The notes under the pieces: model-generated
Database searches by the model: none
Told to the model about the DNA's origin: nothing
The model's input: only the letters and a program-made list of their open reading frames with translations
Shown here: positions 11,437 to 23,577 of the stretch, one piece after another
Layout of the letters: every line of letters starts with the position of its first letter
How positions within the stretch are numbered: position 1 is the stretch's first letter
Made by a program: the position numbers and the translations under genes
Source: Megamerina dolium
Taxonomy: Eukaryota; Arthropoda; Insecta; Diptera; Megamerinidae
Length of the DNA stretch: 64,000 bases
Assembly: GCA_963854835.1 (NCBI GenBank)
Contig: OY978526.1
Coordinates: forward strand, 75,054,418 to 75,118,417
Direction of reading: 5' to 3'

Positions 11437-14400
11437 TCATATATCTGACAATTCTTTTAATTTCTGGAATGTCAAATTTCGTATATCTGCTACATTTAAT
11501 ACAATATTATATTCGGATTCTAGAGTATGTTTAATTTCGGTTTCTAACATTGAATCCAATCCAACTTCCAATAATGTAGATGCCATTGAAACTGTCTTGA
11601 TATCATGAATATCTAAAATACTCAGAACGGATTTAATCAGAGTCAGCTCTTTATTCATTTCTCTTTTCTCAGCTACAACCATACTACAAACTATGGGATC
11701 AGTTGATGATAGTAGAGCATCAAGTACTTCCAAATGTGAGCTGATATTTTGTGGCAATGTTCCACAAACTTGTAAATCATAATTATTTCGTCTCTTCATT
11801 TTTTTAGGTACACAGCCAACGTTCCCCAAGGCACCCCATTGAATAGCTTTACCAGGTAAGCCTTGTGCAACGCGGTCCTCAATAATTCGTTCCATGATGG
11901 AATTGCCCATAGCGATGCTAGTTTGACCTCCTCCATCACCTCGTCCGCAAATAATACTCGAATATACAAGAAAATATTTCAAATGAGGACAAACTTTACG
12001 AGAAATCCGATCAAGATGCATCATTGCCACAGATTTTGATTGTAAAACGGCCTCAAAATTCTCCTTGGTTTGACTTGTGAGCAAAACATCTTTAACCATC
12101 ACAGCTTCGAGATTAAAAATACCCCCAATAGGACCCAGTTTCATTGCATCATTGAGAAGTTGCATGCAGCCAGATTCCAAACCAATATCTGCCGTATTTG
12201 TAACAACATGGCATAAGTTTTTCTTCCATAGACTTCAAAAGGATTATCAAAATTACTAACACATTAATAAAAATATAATTCCAACAAAGAAAACTTACTG
12301 CATTCTAAATTTCTGGTAACCATTTGTTATACCTCGTCTCGAGTTAAGCACAATTTTTCTCGCTCCTCTACGCATCATCCAATCCACAAATTCCAGACCA
12401 ATAGCTTCAAGCCCTCCAAGTATAACGTACACAGAAATCGGTGAAAAATATATTCTTGGAAGCACTGATATCGGTAATGTACAGTTCGATTCCAAGCTCT
12501 CGCGAATTTGTATCATTACTTTGCCGATGTGTTTGCCACTAATCAGATATCTGAAGGCTTGTTCGATTTCATGGGCTTTATAAATTGTAGCTGGCAAGGG
12601 CTTAATAATGCCCTTAGCAATATCTTTTTTCATCAATTCTTTAATATCCTATCAATAAATTCAGAATTTTAGCAATGGTCAGTATATGATTAAAACCAAA
12701 CCTTACATTGACAAATTCTTCTGAAGCAGTAAACAAATGATCGATATTGACTGCATGAAAACTTAATTCATTCACGAATATACCCAATCCCAGACTGTTA
12801 TCGCTAGCGGCATCAAATTTACCAATGTTTATGAAATGGCCCCGTGCTCGACAACAACGTGCCGAAGCCAAGAGACTGTCTCCCGAAAGAGAGTTAAGAA
12901 CGAAATCGACGCCTTTATTTTCGGTTTCTCTTTTTATCATATACTCAAATGAAGTATCACGAGAATTTCCAATATGAGTTTCTATTATTCATAAATATAA
13001 ACAGAATAGAATTTCGTTCAAGTGGAATTTAACATGGTTTACCTCTCAGAGATGGAAAATTTTTCAGTAAAAATGCTTTCTTTTCTGCAGTGCTAACCGT
13101 AGTATATACTTCCAACCCATAAGCTAAAGCTACACGAATTGCAGCCATACCAATTCCACCGCTACCAGCATGGATGAGTATGCTCTTTCCTTTGCTAATG
13201 TCAACGGTGGAAAAGAATGCATAATATGCTGTAAAATATGCAACTGGAACAGTAGCAGCTTCACTCAGCGACCATCCTTGTGGAACTTGCCAAGACAGCA
13301 TTGTGTTTGCACTCAAATCGGAGGCAACTCCGGCTTTGGGAACCATACCCATTATGGATCTTCCGCTTTTTACATCAATACCACTGTATTCGTGACCAAA
13401 GATGCAATCTTCTTCATTTCGCATCAGTTCCGAAGCATTAATGGGTAAACGGCTAGACGCAATCATAGCGTCATGAAAATTGAGCGATGAATACATGATT
13501 TTCACATTGATATCTGACTTCTGTAGAGGACCCTCAATCCACTTAAGTGAAGATAGATCGCCTTTACGAAGGATATTAGCATAAACATGATTGGAGTGTT
13601 CAACTTCGTGGTAATTTTGTTCTAACAACAAATGCCGATATGTTCCCCATTTACCCTGCAATCATGCAAGTATATACAAAACAATTAATGTCCATAGGCA
13701 AAACACTAATGAGTACACTTACCTTGCGATATACATTCACAACTAAATTTAATCTTAATTGGCTTTTATATAAATCCAAATTCGGATCAAATTCTGGAGC
13801 CTCAACGTCATCAATAAGAACACATCGAATATGACTGGCAGTGAGCTCTCTTCTCAAACAATTTACCAGGCCTATTATACCGTTAAATTTGTCATTTCGG
13901 GACACCAGTATTATATTGTTTGACGTTTTGCAAATTTCCTGCAACTTTGGAAGCCACTCGAAACGAGTATCCGAAGAGGCAATATGCAAAACACAATTAT
14001 CATTTGAAGTGGATTGGTTTTTATTGATTCTCTGAACCAGAACAATGGTCTCCGATTTTGTAGGGAAAAATGCTATCGGTATAAATTCTGAAGGGCATTT
14101 AAACTTTTCAACAGAATTCACATTTTTATCGCCTCTAATAATGAGGAACCCATTAGGATCCATGATCGTTAAAATGGTTGACTTGAGTGAGTCCAAGTCG
14201 TTAGCATTTAATACCAGAAGAAATGGATTAATAGCATCTTGAGCTTCGTCAAGGTGAATATTTTTAATATCTTCAATTTCTTTCATACAGGCGGGATCTT
14301 TCGTTTTATGGCAGAGTACATAAGTGGCACTTATCAGTGGTAAATCGGTTACAGCTTGCTTTAGATTTGTCAAAAAACTATTGTCGCTCCCGCTATTAGG

Positions 14401-17400
14401 GAATTCAGTTATTTGCAAACTTGTTAAGCATTCATTTTCCTCCAGAAGTTCAATGCAGCAACGAGCAACATCATTTAAGCACATTTCGACAGCTGGAAAA
14501 TGAGACACAAATTGATATTTTTCGAGAATTGTCTCTCCATGATATTTTTTTCTTTCTATTGGGCATAAATCCAAATCATTTATTTCAATGCCTCCACAGA
14601 TTGTTTTATTTTGAAATTTGCTGTAGAAAATCTCTTGCACGGATGACTGTTCGAAAGAATATTTGTGATATTGCGGGTAAATACTTAAGGAACGAATCTT
14701 TGTTGGAATCATCACTGAACGTGAATCATGCCGTATAACACTTAATTGGAGCATGCTATCAAAGGCTACAACCCAATTCTCTTGTGCCACAATTTTGCCA
14801 TAAGAACCATCATCTGTAGTGAGATTAACTGATTGAAAATCACCAGTGTAATGGTATCCACGCAACTTCAAATAATTGTAGAAGTCCTTCTTTTCTAGCA
14901 CTACATTACTTTTCTTAGTAGTACTCAACGGCAGGACCGCAGGCATTGTTTTGCCAACAATTTCCTGTATGATTCCCGTAGCCACTAAATTGTCGGATTC
15001 TGTTATCTAAAAAGTACGTCAAGTTTAGAGTGAACTTATTTTAAAATTAAACTAAACATTATGACTACCTCAAATTGTCCAGTCCCTGTATGAACGAATA
15101 CTAAGACTACAATTTCATCATCAATATTCATTGTGGTTGTGCGTAAAAATTTCACACTCTCAAACTCAACTGATAGATTGATCAAATCAATGTCTTTTAA
15201 ATCAGCAAATGTTCGCCAAACACAGTCCAAATAAAATCCGGCCGGAATTAGTATTCGCCCGTCAATTTCAAGTCCAGCAAGGTATTGGTATTTTTGGTCG
15301 TTAAGTCGTATTACAAATTTTTTAATTCCACTTCCAAAGTCCACTTCAACTTTGTGGATTGTAAATTCGCGCGAATGATCAAATTTTATCAAACTACCTA
15401 AGCTCGGTGTGCCCCTCGATACAGGCCAGCTCACTTTCGGATACAATGCTCCAATATCAAATTCAACCCCGTTAGTATATAGACTGTGAAAGAGTGTAAA
15501 TTGAGATTCAGTCAAAAACATTAAATTGCTTACTTACCTGCCGAGAGCATTTAAAAGGTATAGAATTCCATCGTCAACATTACGTTTGGTTAAACCGATG
15601 TATACACCATCGGATATGCTACCCTTTACAATACTCTGCAGAAGTGCGTGTGGAGCAATTTCAATTGTTAGAGCATTTTTCGGTAATAAATTGAATGCCT
15701 CCTCAAAGAGAACACTACTCAACAAATTATTGGTATGATATTCGGCTGAGCAATATTTGAAATCATCCTTAAGCCATTGGGTTCTTGGCACGCTTGTGCT
15801 TATCCATTTGTTCGAACGTGGATTAGGATTTCGGAGGATTTTCTTAAGATATTTAAAAAGTTCTGGACCAAACTGGGCAATGTATCGGCTATGGTATGGA
15901 ATATTTGAACATTGAACTTCTCGTGCAAATATATTTTCGGCTTTTAGCGACTCAACGAACTCTCTTACATCTTTTTGTGGACCTGATATTGTACAAGATT
16001 CTGAAGAATTATGGCATGCAACGTCTATTGTTTGTGGAAGAATTGGTTGAACATCTTTATATCCCATACCGATTGCCGCCATTGAACCTAGAATTTTAGT
16101 CACCTCACGGCTCACTTTGCCACGATAATATGAGGTTAGAATCATTTGTTCGGCTGTAAGACCATTATCAGCATATCCACACCCCAATTCTCCGACCGAG
16201 TGTCCAATAACGAAATCCGGAACTATGCCCAATTCCTTAAGCAAATCCACGAGGGCAATTTGTATTGCGCCAATGCCGACAAAGGAATGAATTATATCGT
16301 CGAACATCATGGGATCATCGGAGGTGAGGATATTAATTAGATCAATACCCATTGGAAGCAGTGTTTCGTGAGATTTCTGAATAGACTCCTTGCAAAATGG
16401 CAATTGCATAATTTGCTTTCCCATTCCGACCCACTGCGACCCCATTCCGCTAAATACCCAAATCAGTGGTCTCTTAGTCCCTTTATCATGTTTAACTTGT
16501 GTTTGTAACATGATTGGGTTTTCTTTTTTAGAGGTTTCTTTCAAAATGCCATATCCACGAAATAGCATACCCTGAATGCCATTCAATTGTGAATTTTGTG
16601 CCAGAGCTAAGAATTCCTCATCAAGCGGTTGATCCACTAAATATGACATGAACTCATTAAAGTTTTGCTCTGTTCTACTGGACCACGTTATCAAACGTGG
16701 CAGAGTATTCACATGGCCTGGACAATCACTATGTGTCTTTTCGAATTGTTTCAAAAGCAAATGTCCATTAGCTCCACCGAATCCAAACGAATTTATACCA
16801 ATGTACGGCTTAGCCAACGCTGTGGGCTCTGTTACAACTTGCATACGGCCTTCGTGTAAGGCGGTTATAGTCTTCTTTGGAGTTTTCAAGTTTATATTAG
16901 GTGGTATAATATTGTTTTCCATCGCAAATATGACTTTAATCAAACCACACAATCCAGCAGTTGCTTCAGTATGACCACAATTTGACTTGACCGATCCTAC
17001 TAGTAGCGGTTGATTCCTTCGTTTACAAATTGCATTATCTATAGCTGCACATTCTTCTGAATCACTAACCGCAATCCCACTGCAATGTGCTTCAAAGTAG
17101 CCCAGGTCGTTAAGATTAATATTTGCTTTATCGTACACTTGCTGCAAAAGTTTTTCTTGGCCAATCCTCGATGGAAATATAATACCTTCAGGTTTAAATC
17201 CATCGTTATTGATGGCAATCTGTACAGCTGTGGCATAGACTCGTTTCGCTACAGACCTTTTCTGAAGGAATACACAAGAGACTGCCTCAGAGCGAACGTA
17301 ACCGTTTGCTTCCTCATCAAAAGGACACGAATGTCCGTTGGTTGTAATCATTCCGAGTTTTGCAAGTTGTACTGTTATACCTGGATGAAGTATTATATTG

Positions 17401-18633
17401 GAACTGCCCACAATTGCAGCATCAATTGCTCCACTTTTTATGGCTAGGTACGCCAAATTGAAAGCAGTCAAAGAGCTGGAACTTGCCGAATTACACGTCA
17501 GAGAGGGCCCATTTAAGCCAAGAGCGTATGAAATACGATTGGCAAACAACCCTTCACACCCGCTGCAATTGTTTCAAATGAAATGTATTCGTGTGAAATT
17601 TAATGTTATTGCTTTTTCTGAGTTACGGAAGTGACATTCGAATGACGTATGACATAATACGTAATAGAAAAAACAAATGGAAGGATGTGATAACAACTTT
17701 TAATGCTTTTTAGAACTATATTCTAACTATTCTCTCAAATTTGGCATAATTGAATGTTTCATTACGAGATATCAAAGCTGCGGATGCGACATAATATGGA
17801 ATGTGATTTTGTCACGTCCGTATCACTTTAGAACCTCTTACATCTTAAAATTTATCACTCGATCGTGCCCATTTTTACCCTAAATTTACTAATACTCATT
17901 TAGTTCTATAAAACAACCAAAATCTGTATCATATTCTTTTGCATGTCTTTGTTTTTGTTTATATTTCATTCGTACAAATGTCACGTCCGTAATACAGGAA
18001 CTGTCCATATGTTTTGGGTTGTGCGACTCATTGTTTTGTCATAGAGTCTGATTAATAAAATAAAAATGAAAAATATTACTTTGAACAGAATTTTAAAATT
18101 GTAATTGGTTTGAGGTTAATATTAATTTTTCCAAATTACCCAGTAATACCGTTGCCAGTAGCATTATTATAGAAAAGATAATTTTGTGCATCCGAAAATG
18201 AAACAGCAAGATATACGCCCATATTTGAACCTCGTATATTGTTTGGATTGACCCCAGCATCCACAACGCATTTAAATGCCTCTTCTATTAGCATTCGACT
18301 TTGTGGATCCATACTGTTAGCTTGAGGATGAAATATACCAAAAAATGTAGAATCAAATTTATTTATTTCTGGAATTTTTCCCGATAACTTGGGTATCAAA
18401 GGATTCGTGTGCTTCCAACGCGATTCATCATCGTTAACCATATCCACCTGGAATTTAATATGTATTGAATTATTCTGGTGGACCTTAAGGACCATGTAAA
18501 TATGATACTTGCAATATACTACACATACCTTACTGTATAAATTATTTTGAAATTCTTTAACATTTCGACAAGTTGGAAATATTCCAGCTATTCCGGATAT
18601 AACAATATCATCTTTTTCGTTCAATTTAACCAT
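11437..18633 (-). CDS. Fatty-acid-synthase-like multidomain protein lacking most catalytic residues and the thioesterase
   Basis: I join nine exons (minus strand): 18633-18529, 18447-18140, 17562-15538, 15483-15069, 15006-13723, 13655-13043, 12981-12707, 12648-12299 and 12232-11437. All introns are GT-AG with matching phases, giving about 2,056 codons. Domain order is that of animal FASN. KS (aa ~1-400) keeps His297, Lys330 and His335, but Ser165 replaces the nucleophilic Cys (SASSSSL for the usual TACSSSL). MAT keeps GHSVGE Ser593, Arg618 and His695. DH has Leu884 (AGLEIDGR) for the usual His, while Asp1033 stays. ER keeps GSGGIG (1543-1548). KR has GGLEAIG for GGLGGFG and Ile1898 (GQTSIA) for the catalytic Tyr. 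ACP keeps GLDS Ser2019. The frame stops right after ACP, so no thioesterase. ATG 18633 is the first in-frame ATG (context aaccATGG). A de novo fatty acid product is unlikely without another partner; a scaffold, malonyl-loading or partnered role is inference. Confidence 0.9.
17563..18139 (-). other. Intron 2 of the FAS-like gene (577 bp)
   Basis: This is the only long intron in the gene (the others are about 50-85 bases). It starts gtaattt and ends ttgcag. It contains the motif tcacgtccgta twice (near 17812 and 17981) and several taa/tta tracts. No ORF or recognisable element was found. Confidence 0.7.
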
Positions 18634-18825
18634 GGTTATGCTTATAAAAATTTTTTTCAATTTTTAACTTTATCAATAGATTCACTAAATTATTCACCAA
18701 AATATCACTTTTAAACTTTGCAAGTTCTTAATCGAATCAAAAATCCGTAACACAAGCAATTTATGATTTTAATCTAGATCGTAAGAAAAATAGGCCACAA
18801 TAATAGCATATTTTCTACCACAGAG

Positions 18826-18833
18826 CTTTTATA
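18826..18833 (-). promoter_or_regulatory. Candidate TATA box for the FAS-like gene
   Basis: TATAAAAG reads on the minus strand about 193 bases upstream of the proposed ATG. A start site about 30 bases downstream would leave a 5' UTR of roughly 165 bases. No clear initiator was identified, so this is a candidate only. Confidence 0.35.
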
Positions 18834-19029
18834 CTTTTTCGACTAATCTCCATATAATTAATAATTCATTTTTAGCTCATTTTATATAACTACAGGTAAT
18901 TGAATATTCTCCTCGCTCAATATGTAGCAATTAGATATAGTATAATTATTCTTGTAATTTATTAAATATTATATTTTTAAAATATGCCCATATTAATGTA
19001 CTGACTAACTTATGTGGCCATATCAACCG

Positions 19030-20470
19030 AATATCGATTTAGGCCGAATATAACATGCTTCGCCAGCAATCTCTGTTCTTCGCTAGCTGGCGCCAGTTAG
19101 AAATTCCAAGCGCCATCAGGATCTCCAGGTTAGGTATTCCTCTTCTGCGTCATCCTACAGCGGGTTCCGAATGTAACACCTTCTTAGCTGGAACGTGTTC
19201 TTCCATTCGCCCGACATGACCTATCCAGCGCAACCGCTGGATTTTGATGCGCTTTACTATGTTAATATCGACATGCAACTCGTACAGCTCATGGTTGTAC
19301 CTTATTCGGTACTCGCCACTAACGCAAATAGGTCCAAAGATCTTGCGTAGGACTTTTCTCTTGAAAACTCCAAGCATTTGCTCATCCAAGGTGGAAATTG
19401 TCCAGGCTTCAGCGCCATATGTTAGAACGTGCATGATGAGAGACTTGTAGAGTGTACTTTCGTTCTTCGAGAGAGGGCTCGACTTCTCAATTGCTTACTT
19501 AGCCCAAAATAGCACCTGTTTCCAAGAGTGATGCTTCGCAATATCTCAAGGCTGACGTCATTACTGCTGTTAATGCTGGTTTCAAGATAGACAAAGTCCC
19601 TTACTACTTCAAAAGCGTAGTTGTCAACAGTGACGTGCTGTTCAAGACGCCGGGACTCTTTGTTTGTTGACACTAGATACTTCGTCTTGCCATCGTTCAC
19701 CGTAAGACCCATCTGACGGGACGCTCTTTCTAACCCTGAGAATGCTGCACTGTCTGCTCGCGTGTTCATGCCGATTATGTCAATATCGTCGGCATACGCC
19801 AACAGCATGACACTTTTGTTGAAGATAGTGCCATTATGTCGTAGATCATCAGCTCGTATTATTTTCATATTAATGTATTTTACAATTTTTCTTTATTTTT
19901 GTGCATTCAGTACAAATGTTATATAAATAATAAATTCTGTTTATAGTAAAAAATTTGCGAGCATAAAAAACAAGATCATACAACTTTAATTTACAAGCAC
20001 TTTTGAGTTTAACATGTTTGCGTATAACACTCCGCACATGACTTCTCTTCTCATTTGTCTATTCCAATCGATTATGGCCGAAATCAGCAGCTCGTATTAT
20101 TTTCTCCGAAATCAGATTGAAGAAGTAACATTGTCTGAAACCAGACGGAGAGATATTTCCCAATTTTCAATGCACAAATTCATGTTGAGCAATGTCATTT
20201 ATGCAAAGTCGAATGACTTTTGAAGGACTACCGAAATCAGATAATGTTATGGAAACGTTATCACTCCTAGGATTGTCGAAAGATCCTTAATAATCGACCA
20301 ATAGGTAGTGTGTGTCGGTGTATTTTTCTTCGGCCTTCTCCAGGATTTGGCATACTGTGAAAAGTTCGTATATGGTTCATTGATTAGGTCTGAAACCATA
20401 TTGATGAAGTCCATTCGGGTTGTTCAAGAATTGCTTCAAGCAAACGGACCATAACTTGGATAAATATTGA
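19030..20470 (-). pseudogene. Decayed non-LTR retrotransposon reverse transcriptase
   Basis: Minus-strand pieces in order: an RT segment near 20420-20280 (QYGFRPN, then VCQILEKAEEKYTDTHYLLV); a middle part (KVIRLCINDIAQH) and SGFRQ; KIIRADDLRHNGTIFNKSV; the catalytic box LLAYADDIDIIG (about 19810-19770); GLTVNDGKTKYLVSTN; LTYGAEAWTIS; and RIKIQRLRWIGHVGRM. A degraded tail runs to about 19030. Stops and frameshifts abound. The KIIRA(A/D)D motif occurs twice (near 20080 and 19865) with about 180 bases of unrelated AT-rich sequence between, so this may be two overlapping copies or a rearrangement. The YADD box and the TYGAE..RWIGH tail suggest an RTE-like lineage, though the clade is not certain. 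Confidence 0.8.
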
Positions 20471-20647
20471 GACATTTTGATGACTTGAAGTCCCAAGTAT
20501 CTAAGAGTGATCTAAGAGTACGAACGCATTGGCACATAATATTTGTAGTAATTAAAGAAACCAGCTTCGGATTTCGTGAAACTTTTAGCAACATAATCAA
20601 ACTATTTCACAAATCTTCCACACAAAATCACTGCTGTAATTCATATT

Positions 20648-23575
20648 TATACCCTGCATAATGCAATATGCAAGGTATATTCATTTCGGTCAGATGTTTG
20701 TGTCCACTTGAAGGAATCTCCGAAGATATAGACATATATATATATTCGTGATCAGCGTCGCTTAAATTTTCGATTTAACGATGTCCGTCCGTCTGTCTGT
20801 CACCTGGCTGGTTCGCACGATAACTTGAGTAAATATTGAGCTATTTCGATGAAATTTGGCATAAGTAATCTATGATCCAAGAGTACGGAGGGGATTGATA
20901 TTGGGCATGATCGGTCAATAACCACGCCCACACCAAGCATTCAAAGCGACTAACCTCGAAATTTTCAAAATCTTTAACTTGCTATAACTCACATAATATA
21001 CCACTTGGGACAACAATATTTGGCACATAGACTTATGTTATACTATTATATAACCTCACCAAAAGTGGTTGAGCCACGCCTTCTTTTTAGCGTAGCTGTC
21101 ATACAAAGTGTCTGTACTTCTTTTTAATTGAAACAGCTGTAACTTCTACAATCTTCTGTCCAGAATAACCATAATTGACACTTAGATTAACATGGTAGTC
21201 GGAAATAATATGGCAGCAAATCAGTGTGCCACGCCCACTCCTTTTTGGGTCTCCCATACAAAGTTGCGGAAATTAAAAAAAATGTTACCGGTTATAACTT
21301 GCAAACTATTCAGCGTAGAATAACGAGATTTAAGGTGTGGATTAGTATTGCACGAGCAACTAGGCTCACAGAAAATGGGCGCACCACGCCCACTGTTTAT
21401 CGTAGCCCCCATACAAATTTTAAATTAAAACAGCTGTAACTTCGGCAATCTTCTGTCTAGAATAACCATAATTGACACTTAAATTAATATCGTAGTCGGC
21501 AAAAATCTGGCAGAAAATTAGTGTGCCACGCCCACTCCTTCATGAGTCTCCCATACAAAGTCAAGGGAATTAAACTAAAACTTTTAAGCTCCATATCTTA
21601 CAAACCATTTAGCGTAGGACAACGAGATTTAAGATATGAAATAGTATTGTACGAGCAACTAGGCTCACAGAAAATGGCGCACCACGCCCACTGTTTATCG
21701 TAGCCCCCATACAAATTTTAAATTGAAACAGCTGTAACTTCGGCAATCTTCTGTCTAGAATAACCATAATTGACGCTTAAATTAATATCGTAGTCGGCAA
21801 AAATCTGGCAGAAAATCAGTGTGCCACGCCCACTGCTTTTTGGGTCTCCCATACAAAGTTGTGTAAATTTAAAAAAAATGTTTACCGCCATAACTTGCAA
21901 ACTATTCATCGCAGAATAACGAGATTTAAAGTGTGGATTAGTATTGTACGAGCAACTAGGCTCATAAGAAATGGGCGCACCACGCCCACTGTTTATTGTA
22001 GCCCCCATACAAATTTTAAATTGAAACAGCTGTAACTTCGGCAATCTTCGGTCTAGAATAACCATAATTGACACTTAGATTAACATGGTAATCGGAAATA
22101 ATACGGCACAAAATCAGTGTGCCATGCCCACTCCTTCATGGGTCTCCATGAGTCGAGGGAATTAAACTAAAACTTTTAAGCTCCATAACTTACAAACCAT
22201 TTAGTGTAGGACAACGAGATTTAAGGTATGGATTAGTATTGTACGAGCAACTAGGCTCATAGGAAATGGGCGCGCCATGCCCACTATTTATTGTAGCCCT
22301 CATACAAAATGACTGAAATTCTTTTAAATTGAAACAGCCGTAACTTCGGCAATCTTCTGTCTAGAATAACCATAATTGACACTTAGATTAACATGGTACT
22401 CGGAAATAATATGGCACAAAATCAGTGTGCCACGCCCACTACTTCTTGGGTCTCCCATACAAAGTTGTGTAAATTTAAAAAAAATGTTTACCGCCATAAC
22501 TTGCAAACTATTGAGCGTAGAATAACCAGATTTAAGGTGTGGATTAGTATTGTAAGAGCAACTAGACTCACAGGAAATGGATGCGCCAAGTCCACTGTTT
22601 ATAGTAGCCCCCATACAAAATGACCGAATTTCTTTTAAATTGAAATTGCTGTAACTTCTGCATCCTTCTGTCTAGAACAATTATAATTAATACTTAGGTT
22701 AATATGGTAGTCAGAAATAATCTGGCGAAAAATCAATATGACACGCCCACTTCTTAACGGGGCTACCATACAAATATGCGAAAATTAAAAAAAATTTAAA
22801 CCGTTATAACTTGCGAACTATTCAGCGTAGGACAACCAAATTTAAAGTGTGGATTAATATTGCAAAATTAATTAGATTTACAAAAATGAGGCAACGCCCA
22901 CTTTTTATATAGCTTCCATACAAAGCCTCGGAATTATCTTAAAAATTAAAACACCCATGTTTCAGATGTAGTTTAGTATTATAGGCAGAAATTGTTCCTA
23001 AAAAAATTGGTGAGCCACGCCTGCTTTTTAATGTAGCTCCTATATAAAGTAGTGGAAAAGAAGGATGGATATGCGAGCAAACTTTATATATATCTCTACA
23101 TATTGTAACGAGTATCGATAGTTGATTACTCATCACTATTGTGACTGACACTATTGGCAGCATCGAAACGAATGTCAACAAAATGAAATAAGCGATAACA
23201 AGCCAACGAGAAAGGAAGAGAAGAATCTCGATAACGGAAGATTCTGGGGTGTTGCCAACAGAGTATAAATAGAGACAGTGTTGAGAAGAAAAATCAATCT
23301 AATTCCGAACGTGATTGCGAAAACATTGATACAGAGGCAAAAGTTGCAAGTACATTTAAGTGTTATAGTAAATAGTTGATTGTAAACAGAGTTGATTGTA
23401 AATAGAGATTATTAAATAAATTGTTGCTGTATATAGTTGTATAAAATAAGTGTTGCAGTTATCATTAACAGAATCCAGTGATCGAACAATGTAATTCAAA
23501 TAGAATTAAACGTTCACAGAATAAAAACGTAACAATATGCAGGGTATAATTTGGTCGGCCCCAGCCGACTGTAAG
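20648..23575 (-). repeat. Long repeat element, right copy, inverted relative to the left copy
   Basis: This copy starts with the 32-base hairpin at 20648-20679 and ends with the GC-rich hairpin at 23554-23569 plus 'tgtaag'. Read on the minus strand it has the same order as 3392-10270. Monomer landmarks (ctcccatacaaag) lie at 21251, 21548, 21846, 22144 (broken by a short deletion) and 22452, so only about five or six units are present, against 22 in the left copy. Several units look very similar to left-arm units. A solo LTR interrupts it near its outer end. Confidence 0.85.
23104..23534. mobile_element. Solo LTR of an LTR retrotransposon (431 bp)
   Basis: The unit begins TGTAACG and ends CGTAACA and is flanked by a direct repeat ATAT (23100-23103 and 23535-23538). 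Inside are gagtataaatagagac (TATA-like, near 23261) and attaaataaattg (poly-A signal-like, near 23416). The corresponding uninterrupted site is present in the left repeat copy (ctacatatgcagg read on the minus strand at 3418-3430), which confirms both edges. A four-base duplication fits Ty3/gypsy-type integration. No internal coding region remains, so it arose by LTR-LTR recombination. Confidence 0.85.
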
Positions 23576-23577
23576 AT

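Noticed and set aside
12077..17634. Plus-strand open frames (60-120 codons) across the FAS-like gene
   Set aside because: They are antisense shadows of long minus-strand exons.
11437..18633. FAS-like locus as a processed or simple pseudogene
   Set aside because: Introns are present with correct splice signals and the joined frame is uninterrupted; the catalytic changes are substitutions, not frame breaks.
3392..23575. A single giant foldback transposon with the FAS gene as cargo
   Set aside because: Each arm has its own complete pair of ends (hairpin plus tataccctgcat at both sides), so two separate copies in opposite orientation explain the data more simply. No target duplication was seen outside the pair.
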